The notes under the pieces are model-generated. The model was not told the DNA's origin. It worked only from the letters and a program-made list of their open reading frames with translations, and made no database searches. This document shows, in pieces, positions 53,900 to 62,465 of a DNA stretch of 64,000 nt (its first letter is position 1; each line of letters starts with the position of its first letter). Source of the DNA: Lachnoclostridium sp. UBA903. GTDB taxonomy: Bacteria > Bacillota > Clostridia > Lachnospirales > Lachnospiraceae. A program made the position numbers and the translations under genes. The stretch spans positions 1-64,000 of the forward strand of contig DBEP01000006.1 in NCBI GenBank assembly GCA_002294045.1, given 5' to 3'.

Positions 53900-56027
53900 T
53901 ATAAATGTACAACTTTCTAACAAGTGGTATTCTCTTCCATAATTTTTTTAGTCCAGGCATTGCATAATAATCAAGGCCAAAGATTCTGCCGCCTCCGATT
54001 AATAATGCTACTCCGGCAAATAACATCCAGAAGGTACTTAAATATAAACCGGTTGTTGTAACAAACATAAAATTCAGCACAAGGGAGAAGGCCGCCGCAG
54101 GAGCGGTAAGTAATCCTCCCAGCAGGGCAAGGCCGATTAAGATTTCCGACACGACGATGAAAACCTGCATTGCGGTCTGTACTCCCGGATGGGGCAGAAT
54201 CAATGTGTTAATAAACCAATTTATAACCGGTACGTCTAACTTAAACGCTAAATCACTTATGGTTGAGCTTGCCAGTTCTTTACCGCTTACGAAAATAACT
54301 TTAAATATCCCTAAAAAGTCAAAGTTTAACAGGACCTGGCCAACTGCGTCGGCCACTGCACCGGTAGCGGAGGATACCGCATCCGCTGCCGCTCCTGTGG
54401 CTGAGGAAACTGCATCCGCTGCTGCCGCTACTGCTCCTGTAGCTGAAGATACCGCATCCACCGCCCCTGTTGCTGAGGATACCGCATCCGCTGCCGCCGT
54501 TACTGCCCCTGTTGCCGAGGATACTGCATCCGCTGCCGCAGTACCGGAAGACACGGCATCCGTACCTCCTGAGGTATTGTTCATAACATTAAGAATACTG
54601 TTGTACCAGGCATTGGCTCCGCCGAAAAAATCAGAAAGTTTAGGTGATTCAAACCATCCTTCCAATATCTTCATGACACCTTCATATACCCAGACCGCAC
54701 CTAACCATAATCTTAAGGGTACCAGCAAAAAGCTTGGAGTCCTGTTGGAAAAATGTCCTCCGACAAAGCTTCTGCAATTTCTTATGGTAAAGAATTCATG
54801 TTTCACATAGCTGAATATCTTATTCCAGCCAAGTACCTGGATAAAATATATTATGTTAATAAAATGCTTGGAAAACATAGCCAGAAAAGAAGGCAGGCTG
54901 AACATATGATTGGAAAAGCCCACATGGGCAATACCGTAACGTCCGCCGATGCTGACCATAACACCATGGAATGACGGTTTATAAACCTCCATGGTTCCTT
55001 GTCCCCTTACGGCGCACGCTATATTATGGGCTGCCGTGTCCGCACATTGTTCACAATTTTCCACCATCTGAGGAACCGGGCATTCTTCCCCTTCCGGTAC
55101 ATAGAACATATTATCACCTGTAATATACACATTCTCATCTTTAACCGAACGGAGATAAGAATCCACCTGGATACGGCAGCCGCGGGTCAGTTCAAGAGTT
55201 TTACCGGCATCCTGGGTTATATCCGAACTTTGGATTCCGGCAGCCCAGATAACGGTTCCTGCCGTGTTATGCATAGTTTTGTCATCTAACTTTAATTCAA
55301 TATAATCGCTGCCCACACTGCTGACGGTAGCATTCATAATAAGCTTAACGCCCATTTTATCAAGACGTTTTGTTACTTTGCCCGACAGTTTTTCGGGCAA
55401 ATTGGGAATCGGTCTGCTTAAACCGTCCACATTGTATAAGGAAACGTCATTTTTATTTATATCAAATTTTTCACAAAGGATCGGTACGTATTCTGCCAGT
55501 TCACCAACCATCTCAACACCGGTGAAACCTGCACCGACCACATAAAATGTAAGAAGCTTTCTTCTTTCTTCCTCATTGGGCTCACATGCCGCTTTTCGGA
55601 ATGTATTATGGATATGATCCTTTAGCAGGATCGCATCTTCATACGACCAAAGCTTAAAGGAGTATTCTTCCGCTCCCGGCACACCGTAAAATGTAGGCTT
55701 GGAGCCTGCGGCTAATACTAAAATATCATATTGATAAGATGTATTCACCCCCGTAACCGTCTTACCTTCAAAATCGATATCGGTTACCGTATCAAGCTTT
55801 ACGTCAACTTTTCTGCCGGCGAATACTTTTTTCAGGTTAATCTTTATACTATCCTCATCAACACGGCTTGCCGCTACTTCATGAAGCTCGGTAAGCATTG
55901 TGTGAAATGGATTTTTATCAATAATAGTAATACTTACATCGTTATTTTTCTTAAACTTTTTAGCTAATTTCTTAGCCGTCAGGATACCCGAATAACCGGC
56001 TCCTATAATTACAATCTTTTTTTCCAT
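53892..56027 (-). CDS. ndh2: Type II NADH dehydrogenase fused to a DoxX-like membrane domain
   Basis: A 711-residue protein from the ATG at 56027, which has AAAGGAG upstream. Residues 1-400 form an NDH-2-type FAD/NAD oxidoreductase (IGAGYSG at 9-14, VVGAGFTGVEMVGELAEY for NAD, CEQCADTAAHN, and the FAD C-terminal region). From about 420, a membrane domain of DoxX type follows, split by an Ala/Ser/Thr-rich repeat (about 490-559). It oxidises NADH and passes electrons to membrane quinone. Listeria Ndh2 of the EET locus also carries an additional membrane domain. Confidence 0.85.
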   Translation of the reverse strand: MEKKIVIIGAGYSGILTAKKLAKKFKKNNDVSITIIDKNPFHTMLTELHEVAASRVDEDSIKINLKKVFAGRKVDVKLDTVTDIDFEGKTVTGVNTSYQYDILVLAAGSKPTFYGVPGAEEYSFKLWSYEDAILLKDHIHNTFRKAACEPNEEERRKLLTFYVVGAGFTGVEMVGELAEYVPILCEKFDINKNDVSLYNVDGLSRPIPNLPEKLSGKVTKRLDKMGVKLIMNATVSSVGSDYIELKLDDKTMHNTAGTVIWAAGIQSSDITQDAGKTLELTRGCRIQVDSYLRSVKDENVYITGDNMFYVPEGEECPVPQMVENCEQCADTAAHNIACAVRGQGTMEVYKPSFHGVMVSIGGRYGIAHVGFSNHMFSLPSFLAMFSKHFINIIYFIQVLGWNKIFSYVKHEFFTIRNCRSFVGGHFSNRTPSFLLVPLRLWLGAVWVYEGVMKILEGWFESPKLSDFFGGANAWYNSILNVMNNTSGGTDAVSSGTAAADAVSSATGAVTAAADAVSSATGAVDAVSSATGAVAAAADAVSSATGAAADAVSSATGAVADAVGQVLLNFDFLGIFKVIFVSGKELASSTISDLAFKLDVPVINWFINTLILPHPGVQTAMQVFIVVSEILIGLALLGGLLTAPAAAFSLVLNFMFVTTTGLYLSTFWMLFAGVALLIGGGRIFGLDYYAMPGLKKLWKRIPLVRKLYIYND
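54350..54560 (-). repeat. Tandem degenerate repeat inside ndh2
   Basis: The reading frame repeats ADAVSSATGAV about six times, interspersed with A/T spacers, with imperfect 30-45 base units. It encodes a low-complexity linker between two membrane segments of the DoxX domain. Confidence 0.85.
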
Positions 56028-56058
56028 CTTCTTCTCCTTTGCCAATTTTACAGAATGC

Positions 56059-56087
56059 ATTTTAACAAATTTATTCCCAAACGTCAA
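56059..56087 (-). promoter_or_regulatory. Promoter of the ndh2 (EET-like) operon
   Basis: TTGACG (56082-56087) and TAAAAT (56059-56064) with a 17-base spacer, minus strand. The start of transcription lies about 25 bases before the chosen ATG. Confidence 0.7.
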
Positions 56088-56351
56088 TTTAATTTGTTAA
56101 AATTTTAATAATCAAGCTTATGTATATCTTTAGAAAATGATATTTTTTCGCTTATGATTTTTTACATGTTATCATTATAACATATCGTTTTAAAATTTTA
56201 TACTTAATATTTACTATATATTTCGAAAAAAGTAAAGCCTTTCTTTTTTTTCCCAAAAATAAGGAGAACTGTTGCAAAATCTTAGCTTTACCCGGCTGTT
56301 CTACTCCAGGTAATAAAGATTATCAAATACGCTCTACCAGCTTCAATTAAC

Positions 56352-56388
56352 AGGAACCGGTCCTGTGTTCTTTCAGTAACCGGTTCCT
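56352..56388. terminator. Hairpin, possible terminator
   Basis: AGGAACCGGT (56352-56361) pairs with ACCGGTTCCT (56379-56388). It shares the AACCGG centre with the next hairpin, and no strong T-run follows. Confidence 0.45.
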
Positions 56389-56426
56389 CTCTCCTGTCAG
56401 TTATTATTTTCACGATTGCATATTAT

Positions 56427-56456
56427 AGAACCGGACGCGGATTACAGTCCGGTTCT
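56427..56456. terminator. Terminator after the spoIIID remnant
   Basis: AGAACCGGAC (56427-56436) pairs with GTCCGGTTCT (56447-56456). ATTTTATG follows on plus and ATAATATG on minus. Confidence 0.6.
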
Positions 56457-56485
56457 ATTTTATGTATCATAACTTAATATCCAAT

Positions 56486-56677
56486 TTAAAATACCTGGTT
56501 GTATTTTGATTTATGCAGATATTTTTCTTTTGTAGCTAAACCTCCTCTTATATGCCTTTCAGATTTGTTAAGGTCCAATACGACTCTGGCTCTGTTAGCT
56601 AGGGACGGATTAATCTGTCCAAGACGTTCCGTAACGTCTTTATGTACGGATGTAGGCATAAAGAACGTTCGACACAA
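56486..56677 (-). pseudogene. spoIIID: 3' fragment of spoIIID
   Basis: The 63-codon frame reads ...TSVHKDVTERLGQINPSLAN, then LDLNKSERHIRGGLATKEKYLHK. This is the C-terminal part of SpoIIID, the mother-cell sporulation regulator (full length about 85-93 residues). The N-terminal helix-turn-helix half is absent: before residue 10 the frame becomes unrelated, then reaches a stop codon, and the other frames hold no missing part. The fragment lies 35 bases after the HD-GYP gene. A full copy may exist elsewhere. Confidence 0.8.
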
Positions 56678-56711
56678 AAATATACCTGCCTTTCAAATGG
56701 CAATCCTGCAC

Positions 56712-57917
56712 TTACGGCAGCATGTCCTTAAAAATTAGATTCCAGTTTGTCTCCGTACACACCTGAATACATGCATCCACAATTTCAGGTTCATAATAAA
56801 TTCCGGAGTATTTTTTAATTTCTTCTAGAGCATAAGATATGCCTAATGCCGGTTTATAAGGCCGGTTTGCGGTTATTGCTTCAACAACGTCGGCAACCGA
56901 GATAATTTTGGCTTCCAATAATATCTCCTTACCGGTAAGTCCGCGCGGATAACCCGTGCCGTTTAGCTTTTCATGATGCTGCAATACGATATCCGCCACC
57001 GGCCACGGAAAATTAATCTTGCTTAAAATTTCATAGGCTATCTGGACATGGGTTTTTATAAGCTCATATTCCGCGTCCGATAATTTATCCGGTTTCGATA
57101 AAAGATCGGAGGGAATTCCTATTTTACCGATATCGTGCAGCATGGCAGCAACATACAGCCCCTCCATGCGCTTCTTATCCAGTTTTATTTTAGCTGCAAT
57201 CCTGCATGCTAAATAAGCTACCTTTTTCTGGTGCCTTGCAGTATATATGTCCCTTTTTTCCACCAAAAGCCCCAAAGCCGTAACGGTATCCATTAAATAT
57301 TTTTTTTCGCCTGCCGATATCTTCTTATTTTTTCTGTTTTCCTCCTCATGGATTCTCTGCTGTAATTCCCAGATATTAAATCTCAAGTCGTTATTAACCG
57401 CTGCCAACTGTTCATATGATATTTTTATTTCTGCATAATTATCCAATAACCGGCTTTCATTTTCCTGGTTTTTTAATTGCTTTGTAAGAAAATCACTTAA
57501 TAAAATTACATTATTTTCAAATAAATCAATTATCGGATTTATGGGACTCGAAGCTGCTTTTATACCTGCTCCATTATGTGGATTTTCATCCATAAATTCA
57601 CATAAAAAAATATTAGCTATAACGGAATCGATTATGTATACTGGTATCCTATACATCTTTAATCCACACAGGCAGCTGACTTCCCTTTCGCACAGCTGGC
57701 AGCCCGTATTGTTTTTCCAATATTCTTTTAGACACATATTATGAAATTCCTGATAATTACATTGAATATTGGAGCATGTTGACTTCCACCCGGCGCATAC
57801 AATAACTTCCCCGCTTATGTCAACAACGGATATTGGTACATTGGTAATGTTATAAAAATCATGCAGCAATTTATCCAATAAGTTTACATCAAGCAGTTCC
57901 TTGATTTTATATAGCAT
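56712..57917 (-). CDS. PocR-domain sensor with HD-GYP domain
   Basis: About 401 residues from the ATG at 57917 (GGGGGT upstream). The N-terminal part (FYNITNVPISVVDISGEVI...CSNIQCNYQEFHNMCLK...GCQLCEREVSCLCGLKMYRIPVYI) is a Cys-rich PocR ligand-binding domain, which can bind hydrocarbon derivatives in other proteins. A coiled-coil linker (about 165-195) leads to an HD-GYP domain: LLVEKRDIYTARHQKKVA, MLHDIGKIGIP, HHEKLNGTGYPRGL (Asn where many have Asp), SVADVVEAITANRPY. It probably degrades cyclic di-GMP. It lies upstream of the EET-like operon on the same strand. Confidence 0.85.
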   Translation of the reverse strand: MLYKIKELLDVNLLDKLLHDFYNITNVPISVVDISGEVIVCAGWKSTCSNIQCNYQEFHNMCLKEYWKNNTGCQLCEREVSCLCGLKMYRIPVYIIDSVIANIFLCEFMDENPHNGAGIKAASSPINPIIDLFENNVILLSDFLTKQLKNQENESRLLDNYAEIKISYEQLAAVNNDLRFNIWELQQRIHEEENRKNKKISAGEKKYLMDTVTALGLLVEKRDIYTARHQKKVAYLACRIAAKIKLDKKRMEGLYVAAMLHDIGKIGIPSDLLSKPDKLSDAEYELIKTHVQIAYEILSKINFPWPVADIVLQHHEKLNGTGYPRGLTGKEILLEAKIISVADVVEAITANRPYKPALGISYALEEIKKYSGIYYEPEIVDACIQVCTETNWNLIFKDMLP

Positions 57918-58054
57918 CCTAATAACCCCCGACAAAATTGTTATCCAAACAATAGATTTAGGCTTTATGGGTACCCTATTGTTATACTTAACGTTCCTCC
58001 TTTGGTTAACGATTTTTATTAATGAAAAACAGTCCTGAATTCAATTTCAAAAAT

Positions 58055-58070
58055 TATACAATATTGTATA
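58055..58070. promoter_or_regulatory. 16-bp perfect palindrome
   Basis: TATACAATATTGTATA lies in the gap between the divergent HD-GYP and XRE genes and may be an operator or promoter element. The other part of this gap (57918-58234) is AT-rich. Confidence 0.4.
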
Positions 58071-58074
58071 TAAC

Positions 58075-58089
58075 TTGCTTATTAAGCAA
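58075..58089. promoter_or_regulatory. TTGCTTA-T-TAAGCAA palindrome
   Basis: A 15-base perfect palindrome close to the preceding one. It could be an operator for the XRE regulator. Confidence 0.45.
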
Positions 58090-58234
58090 ATTATACCATT
58101 AAACTTACTCTATAATCAAGTTATATCAGCAAAAAAAACCATTAATAAGAATATTCTGGCATAATTATGTAATATTATGGTATTTTATTCTATATTTACC
58201 CAATTTAACAAGAAAAGTGATGTGATGTGAACAG

Positions 58235-58459
58235 ATGAAAAATTTAATAGGCGACCGAGTGCGTGAAGCACGCCATAGGCGGCATCCCAAGATAACCCAG
58301 ATTGATTTGCTGGCCAGGCTGGCTGTGCGGGGGGTTTATATGGAAAGCACTTCCATATCAAAAATAGAAACCTATAAACGCCCAGTTACAGATATTGAAT
58401 TAGTTGCAATTGCTGATGCCTTGAATGTAAGCATTCTTTGGCTCCTTAAGAAAGAGTAG
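58235..58459 (+). CDS. Small XRE-type HTH regulator
   Basis: A 74-residue protein that is nearly all helix-turn-helix: GDRVREARHRRHPKITQIDLLARLAVRGVYMESTSISKIETYKRPVTDIELVAIADALNVSILWLL. It resembles small Cro/CI regulators common with mobile elements. It has no strong ribosome binding site. It diverges from the HD-GYP gene and converges on the recombinase. Confidence 0.75.
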   Translation: MKNLIGDRVREARHRRHPKITQIDLLARLAVRGVYMESTSISKIETYKRPVTDIELVAIADALNVSILWLLKKE

Positions 58460-58494
58460 TTTAATCTTATTGATTATTTTTTGCTGATATTCGG

Positions 58495-58530
58495 AAAGCA
58501 CTATCAGCTAATTCAACCTGATAGTGCTTT
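58495..58530. terminator. Terminator between XRE gene and recombinase
   Basis: AAAGCACTATCAG (58495-58507) pairs with CTGATAGTGCTTT (58518-58530), suited to both converging genes. Confidence 0.7.
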
Positions 58531-58539
58531 AACGATTAA

Positions 58540-60036
58540 TTAAAAGCCTGTTAATTCAGCATATATTCCTAAGAATACGTCTATTTCTCCGTTTACATCT
58601 ACTTCAATCCTGTCAATCAGGCTTCTTAATATTTTATTGGATAGGGAGGAGTTTTTCAGAAGAATTTCAATATACTGATATATATTATGATTATCAGGTG
58701 CCGTAATACTGTTATTTTTCATTTTATTCATTGCCTCTAATTCCGTCCGAAGCTTCTTTATATCACTGTTTATCGTATTCGTTTTGTCTTTTAGTTCTTC
58801 CATCGTAATAATATCATTGGTAAACATGTCCATATATTTCTGTTTTTCCCGGAATCGTTTATTTAACTGCAACGTCCATTCTTTTTCTTTTCCCTTATAA
58901 TCGTTATTTATCTTTAATTTCCTGTCATATTCTTTCATAGCATTTTCGAAAATTAGAGGATTGCTTTTTAAAGAAGAACTAAAATAATCACAAAGCATAT
59001 CCGTCAGCTTACCTTCATCCAAGGTTGTCGTATTCCCGCAGAAATGAACGCCGTTGCTGTTACGGCCGTTACAGACCCAGGTTATGTAAGTATTTTTATA
59101 GGTTCTAACCATCCTGCGGAAATTGGCTCCGCAACACCTGCATCTAAGCAGACGGCTTAAGGCATGTTTATGTGAAGTGCCGTCTTTCTGAAAAGAGTTC
59201 ATCCGGCTTTTGCGTATCTGCCGGGCTTTACAAAAAATCTCGTCGGAAATAATCTTTAGTTTCGGGTTGTTCACTGTCATCCACTTACTTTGTTCCCGGT
59301 TTTTCCGTTTGCCGGTCAGGAAGTCTTCCACTTCCTGCTTTCCGTTTATTATTTTTCCCGTATAGATTTCATTGGACAAAATACGGCAGACCGCATTCTG
59401 GCTCCAGCTGTATCCCCGCTTTGTTTTAATTCCCTCCTGATTTAATACGGCGGCAATCCGGTTTGTCCCCATATATTCTTCGGTATACATTTCATAAATG
59501 CGTTTTACGGCGGCTGCCTCCTCTTTATTAATATCCAGCCGGAAATAATCACCCGGTACTTTATCATAGCCAAAAATCAGATTAGGGACTTTTCCATGCT
59601 CGGCATTCTGCCTTTTGCCAAAACGGACACGCTTGGAGGTATTGGCACTTTCCTCCTGGGCAATGGCGCTTAACATAGTCAGCATGAATTCCGAGCTGTC
59701 GGATGAGGTCAGATCATAATTAACAAAAACGACCCGGATATTAAGAGCCCTCAGTTTCCGTATGCTAGTAAGAAAATCAACCGTATTGCGCGCCAGACGG
59801 GAAATATCTTTTATCAGCACTACTTCAAAGCTTCCGGTACCGGCATCCGCTAACAGTTTTAATAATTGGGTCCGGTTCTTTATCTTCGTGCCGCTTTTTC
59901 CTTCATCCGCATATATCCTGACTAAATTGTATGCATTTTTTGCGGCGTATTCGGCAAAAAATTTCTGCTGGCTTTCCAGACTGTCCAACTGCTCCTCTTT
60001 TTTGGTAGATACCCTGCAATAAGCCACTGCTTTCAT
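58540..60036 (-). CDS. Large serine recombinase
   Basis: A 498-residue recombinase. It has a resolvase domain with the catalytic Ser10 in AYCRVST, the DEGKSGT and DISRLARN segments, a recombinase domain (GTNRIAAVLNQEGIKTKRGYSWSQNAVCRILSNEIYTGKI), and a zinc ribbon (LRCRCCGANFRR...WVCNGR...HFCGNTT) with coiled-coil tail. It would integrate or excise DNA at short att sites. No att sites were found. It overlaps the next gene by 4 bases. Confidence 0.9.
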   Translation of the reverse strand: MKAVAYCRVSTKKEEQLDSLESQQKFFAEYAAKNAYNLVRIYADEGKSGTKIKNRTQLLKLLADAGTGSFEVVLIKDISRLARNTVDFLTSIRKLRALNIRVVFVNYDLTSSDSSEFMLTMLSAIAQEESANTSKRVRFGKRQNAEHGKVPNLIFGYDKVPGDYFRLDINKEEAAAVKRIYEMYTEEYMGTNRIAAVLNQEGIKTKRGYSWSQNAVCRILSNEIYTGKIINGKQEVEDFLTGKRKNREQSKWMTVNNPKLKIISDEIFCKARQIRKSRMNSFQKDGTSHKHALSRLLRCRCCGANFRRMVRTYKNTYITWVCNGRNSNGVHFCGNTTTLDEGKLTDMLCDYFSSSLKSNPLIFENAMKEYDRKLKINNDYKGKEKEWTLQLNKRFREKQKYMDMFTNDIITMEELKDKTNTINSDIKKLRTELEAMNKMKNNSITAPDNHNIYQYIEILLKNSSLSNKILRSLIDRIEVDVNGEIDVFLGIYAELTGF

Positions 60037-60278
60037 TCCATATCCTCTTTCCCTGATACTTGCGTACAGGGCCCCACGGTATTTTTTGCTTTCCGGATTT
60101 CCGCCAGATTATCGGTTATTAACCGGGCTAAAAACTTTGCCGTATCCTCCGTTGTATTGGGATTATGAAAGGTTATGGGAAGCTGTCTGGTTTTATTTTT
60201 ATTTGCCTTTGCCTTTGTTTCCAAAAGATATTCGGTTTGATATTGATTCACCTGTTCCACCGTTTCTGCCAATTCCAT
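60033..60278 (-). CDS. Small protein of unknown function coupled to the recombinase
   Basis: An 81-residue hydrophilic, Lys/Glu/Thr-rich protein. I do not recognise it. The stop codon overlaps the recombinase start (ATGA), so it is translated together with it. No clear ribosome binding site precedes the ATG, and the open frame continues upstream without a start codon (through SISEIKQTYD), so it may be a truncated gene. It could be a recombination helper. Confidence 0.55.
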   Translation of the reverse strand: MELAETVEQVNQYQTEYLLETKAKANKNKTRQLPITFHNPNTTEDTAKFLARLITDNLAEIRKAKNTVGPCTQVSGKEDME

Positions 60279-60337
60279 ATTCTGTATATCGTATGTCTGT
60301 TTTATTTCAGATATGCTTGTTTTAAAATAAGATAAAA

Positions 60338-60415
60338 AAACAGTGCTCTATAAAATCAAGTATTTCCGGATGTCATTTGCCTGACATCCGGGCGGACTTT
60401 ATTTTAGCACTGTTT
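60338..60415. terminator. Nested inverted repeat downstream of the ABC permease
   Basis: Outer arms AAACAGTGCT (60338-60347) and AGCACTGTTT (60406-60415) enclose CCGGATGTCA (60366-60375) and TGACATCCGG (60382-60391). On the plus strand, CTTTATTTTAG follows the inner stem. It may end the ABC permease transcript, or mark the edge of the recombinase segment. Confidence 0.55.
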
Positions 60416-60500
60416 ATTGGCGATTAAATACGGATTTATTTTCTACCGGTCCTGTCTGAGGGATATCCGGGTTTTTACGGCAGCAGATACGGATTTTTAT

Positions 60501-61136
60501 TTACAGCTCCTTTTTATTGTACAGAAATACCGAGGTACGGTAGGATAAAAACAATACGGCCAGCACGAAAACCGGAAATATATAGCCTAACATTTTCATT
60601 TGTTCCGCATTTGGCTTTGGTATGTTTAATTTACCCGACAACTTAACAAGTCCCGCTACCGCTAAAGCCGGTATCACAATTACCCCAAACATGAGGAGAC
60701 GTGCCTTTTCCACCCCGTACTTAAACAGGATGGGAATTAATATGCTTAAAAATAACAGCATAACCAATGCGATCATACCGCTTGAAAGCAGGATTTCTTC
60801 TGATTTCTGCAGTTTCATTACCACGGACATTATAAAAGCCAAACCGGTAGATACAATTGTTCCGAAGGTAACGGCTACCAGGGAAAGAATATATTTGGAC
60901 AGAACGATATCCCTCTTTAATACAGGCATGGCTAATGCAAATTTATCCCATTTGGCATATTCATCATAAGACATAGAGGTGATGACCAGCATGGAGGATA
61001 TCATAACGAACATACCGATAAAATAGGAAGGATCCTTTAAGTATACGGCAAATAAACCAAAAATTACAACTGTAAAACTGATTTGTTTGATGTATTTTTT
61101 TAAATTAAATAAATCTTTTAATAATAAACCAATCAT
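60501..61136 (-). CDS. ABC-2 type transporter permease
   Basis: About 211 residues from the ATG at 61136, with GGAG six bases before it; a TTG at 61148 is an alternative start. There are about six membrane segments (for instance ISFTVVIFGLFAVYL, LSLVAVTFGTIVSTGLAFIMSVV and ARLLMFGVIVIPALAVAGLV). It forms the membrane half of the exporter with the ATPase just before it and is third in a GntR-ATPase-permease operon of the YtrA type. Confidence 0.8.
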   Translation of the reverse strand: MIGLLLKDLFNLKKYIKQISFTVVIFGLFAVYLKDPSYFIGMFVMISSMLVITSMSYDEYAKWDKFALAMPVLKRDIVLSKYILSLVAVTFGTIVSTGLAFIMSVVMKLQKSEEILLSSGMIALVMLLFLSILIPILFKYGVEKARLLMFGVIVIPALAVAGLVKLSGKLNIPKPNAEQMKMLGYIFPVFVLAVLFLSYRTSVFLYNKKEL

Positions 61137-61201
61137 TCTTTGCTCCAATCCGCCCGCTGTACAGGCTATATATATTTTTTATAAAGGGGGGATTTGGGGA
61201 A

Positions 61202-62059
61202 TTATCTTTCATCCCTTACTTTATATAAAATAATTTCCTCAATTGTTGTGTTGTCGATGACTAAATTCCTGTTAAACCGTTCCAGTTCTCTTTTATTGTC
61301 CACCAAAACCTCATACCCGAACTGGCTCTTGCGGGTGCCTATAATATGGCTTTTATCCAGCTTGTCATAATCTTCCTTTCCGCAGCGGACAATCCCGTAA
61401 CCATAAATCAGTTCGTCCTTACTCTTACTGAAAACTATTTTACCTTCATGAATAAATGTAATATAATCAGCCACTTTTTCCAGGTCGCTGATAATATGGG
61501 AAGACATTAATATGGTATGCTCTTCATTTTGTATGAAATCGAGAAATATATCCAGAATCTCATCCCTCACAATAGGGTCCAGTCCGCTGGTAGCTTCGTC
61601 CAGTATAAGAAGTTTAGCCTGGTGGGACAGAGCCGCTGCCAGGGAGAGCTTCATCTTCATGCCCCGTGAATATTCTTTAATAATTTTATCCTTCGGCAGC
61701 TTTAACCGATTCGTATATTTTTCAAAGATATCTTCCTGCCAGTTGGTATAAATACGGTTCATGATTTTAGATATCTGGCCGGTAGTCAGATTATCATGGA
61801 AATAACTTTCGTCAAAGACCACCCCTATCTGTTCTTTGATTTTTCGTTCATCCTGATTATGAGCCCCTCCGAATATCTTTATACTGCCTTGATCCGTACG
61901 GATTAGGTTCAGTATGGCCTTAATGGTGGTTGTTTTGCCCGCTCCGTTTTCACCGACAAACCCCGTAATGCATCCCTTCGGGACCGAGAAAGATATCTTA
62001 TCCAGTTTAAAATTACCATACTGCTTTGTTACCCCTTCCAATTCAATTGCATAATCCAT
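61202..62059 (-). CDS. ABC transporter ATP-binding protein
   Basis: A 285-residue ATPase with Walker A GENGAGKTTTIKA, signature EYSRGMKMKLSLAAAL, Walker B LLILDEATSGLD, and H-loop ILMSSHI. It belongs to the CcmA/YtrB-type export or bacitracin-type group. It starts 4 bases after the gntR stop and precedes the permease by 65 bases. The C-terminal 60 residues are variable. Confidence 0.93.
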   Translation of the reverse strand: MDYAIELEGVTKQYGNFKLDKISFSVPKGCITGFVGENGAGKTTTIKAILNLIRTDQGSIKIFGGAHNQDERKIKEQIGVVFDESYFHDNLTTGQISKIMNRIYTNWQEDIFEKYTNRLKLPKDKIIKEYSRGMKMKLSLAAALSHQAKLLILDEATSGLDPIVRDEILDIFLDFIQNEEHTILMSSHIISDLEKVADYITFIHEGKIVFSKSKDELIYGYGIVRCGKEDYDKLDKSHIIGTRKSQFGYEVLVDNKRELERFNRNLVIDNTTIEEIILYKVRDER

Positions 62060-62063
62060 AAAA

Positions 62064-62438
62064 TTAATCCTCCTTATATAGCAGTTCCATTATTTCATAC
62101 AATTCTTCAAGTTTAATACCGGTCATCCTTGCACTGCTGACCGCTTTCTGCAGATGTTCTTCTATAATCTTTAATTGTTCTTCCTTCACCAGTTCGGTAT
62201 TGTTTTCCGATACGAAGCTCCCTTTTCCGACTAATGTGGTTATAAAACCGTCTCTTTCCAGGTCTTCATAGGCCCTTTTGGTTGTAATAACGCTTATTCT
62301 CAGTTCTTTTGCAAGGAGCCTCATGGAAGGAAGGGGCTGACCTTGTTTTAGTTCACCGCTTAAAATCATGTTTTTTATCTGTGCGGTTATTTGTTCGTAT
62401 ATAGGTTTCCCGCTCGAATTACTGATAATTATATCCAC
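62064..62438 (-). CDS. GntR/YtrA family transcriptional regulator
   Basis: A 124-residue regulator with the winged HTH of the YtrA subfamily: PIYEQITAQIKNMILSGELKQGQPLPSMRLLAKELRISVITTKRAYEDLERDGFITTLVGKGSFV. YtrA proteins lack a large effector domain and regulate the adjacent ABC exporter operon. The start codon is GTG. Its promoter carries a matching palindrome. Confidence 0.9.
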   Translation of the reverse strand: MDIIISNSSGKPIYEQITAQIKNMILSGELKQGQPLPSMRLLAKELRISVITTKRAYEDLERDGFITTLVGKGSFVSENNTELVKEEQLKIIEEHLQKAVSSARMTGIKLEELYEIMELLYKED

Positions 62439-62465
62439 CCGTCCATCTCCATTTCTTATGTTACT

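Noticed and set aside
54350..54560. SSATGA in the ndh2 repeat as flavinylation sites
   Set aside because: It resembles [ST]GA[ST] but Val follows GA where Ser/Thr is needed, and the units are low complexity rather than an FMN-binding fold.
54157..54810. A long plus-strand open frame rich in AEDTASAAA repeats
   Set aside because: It is the reverse reading of the ndh2 tandem repeat; its codon pattern mirrors that gene and it has no ribosome binding site.
56486..60500. A skin-type element splitting spoIIID, with its N-terminal half beyond the recombinase
   Set aside because: I read upstream to about 60.5 kb in the frames that would continue it and found no SpoIIID N-terminal sequence.
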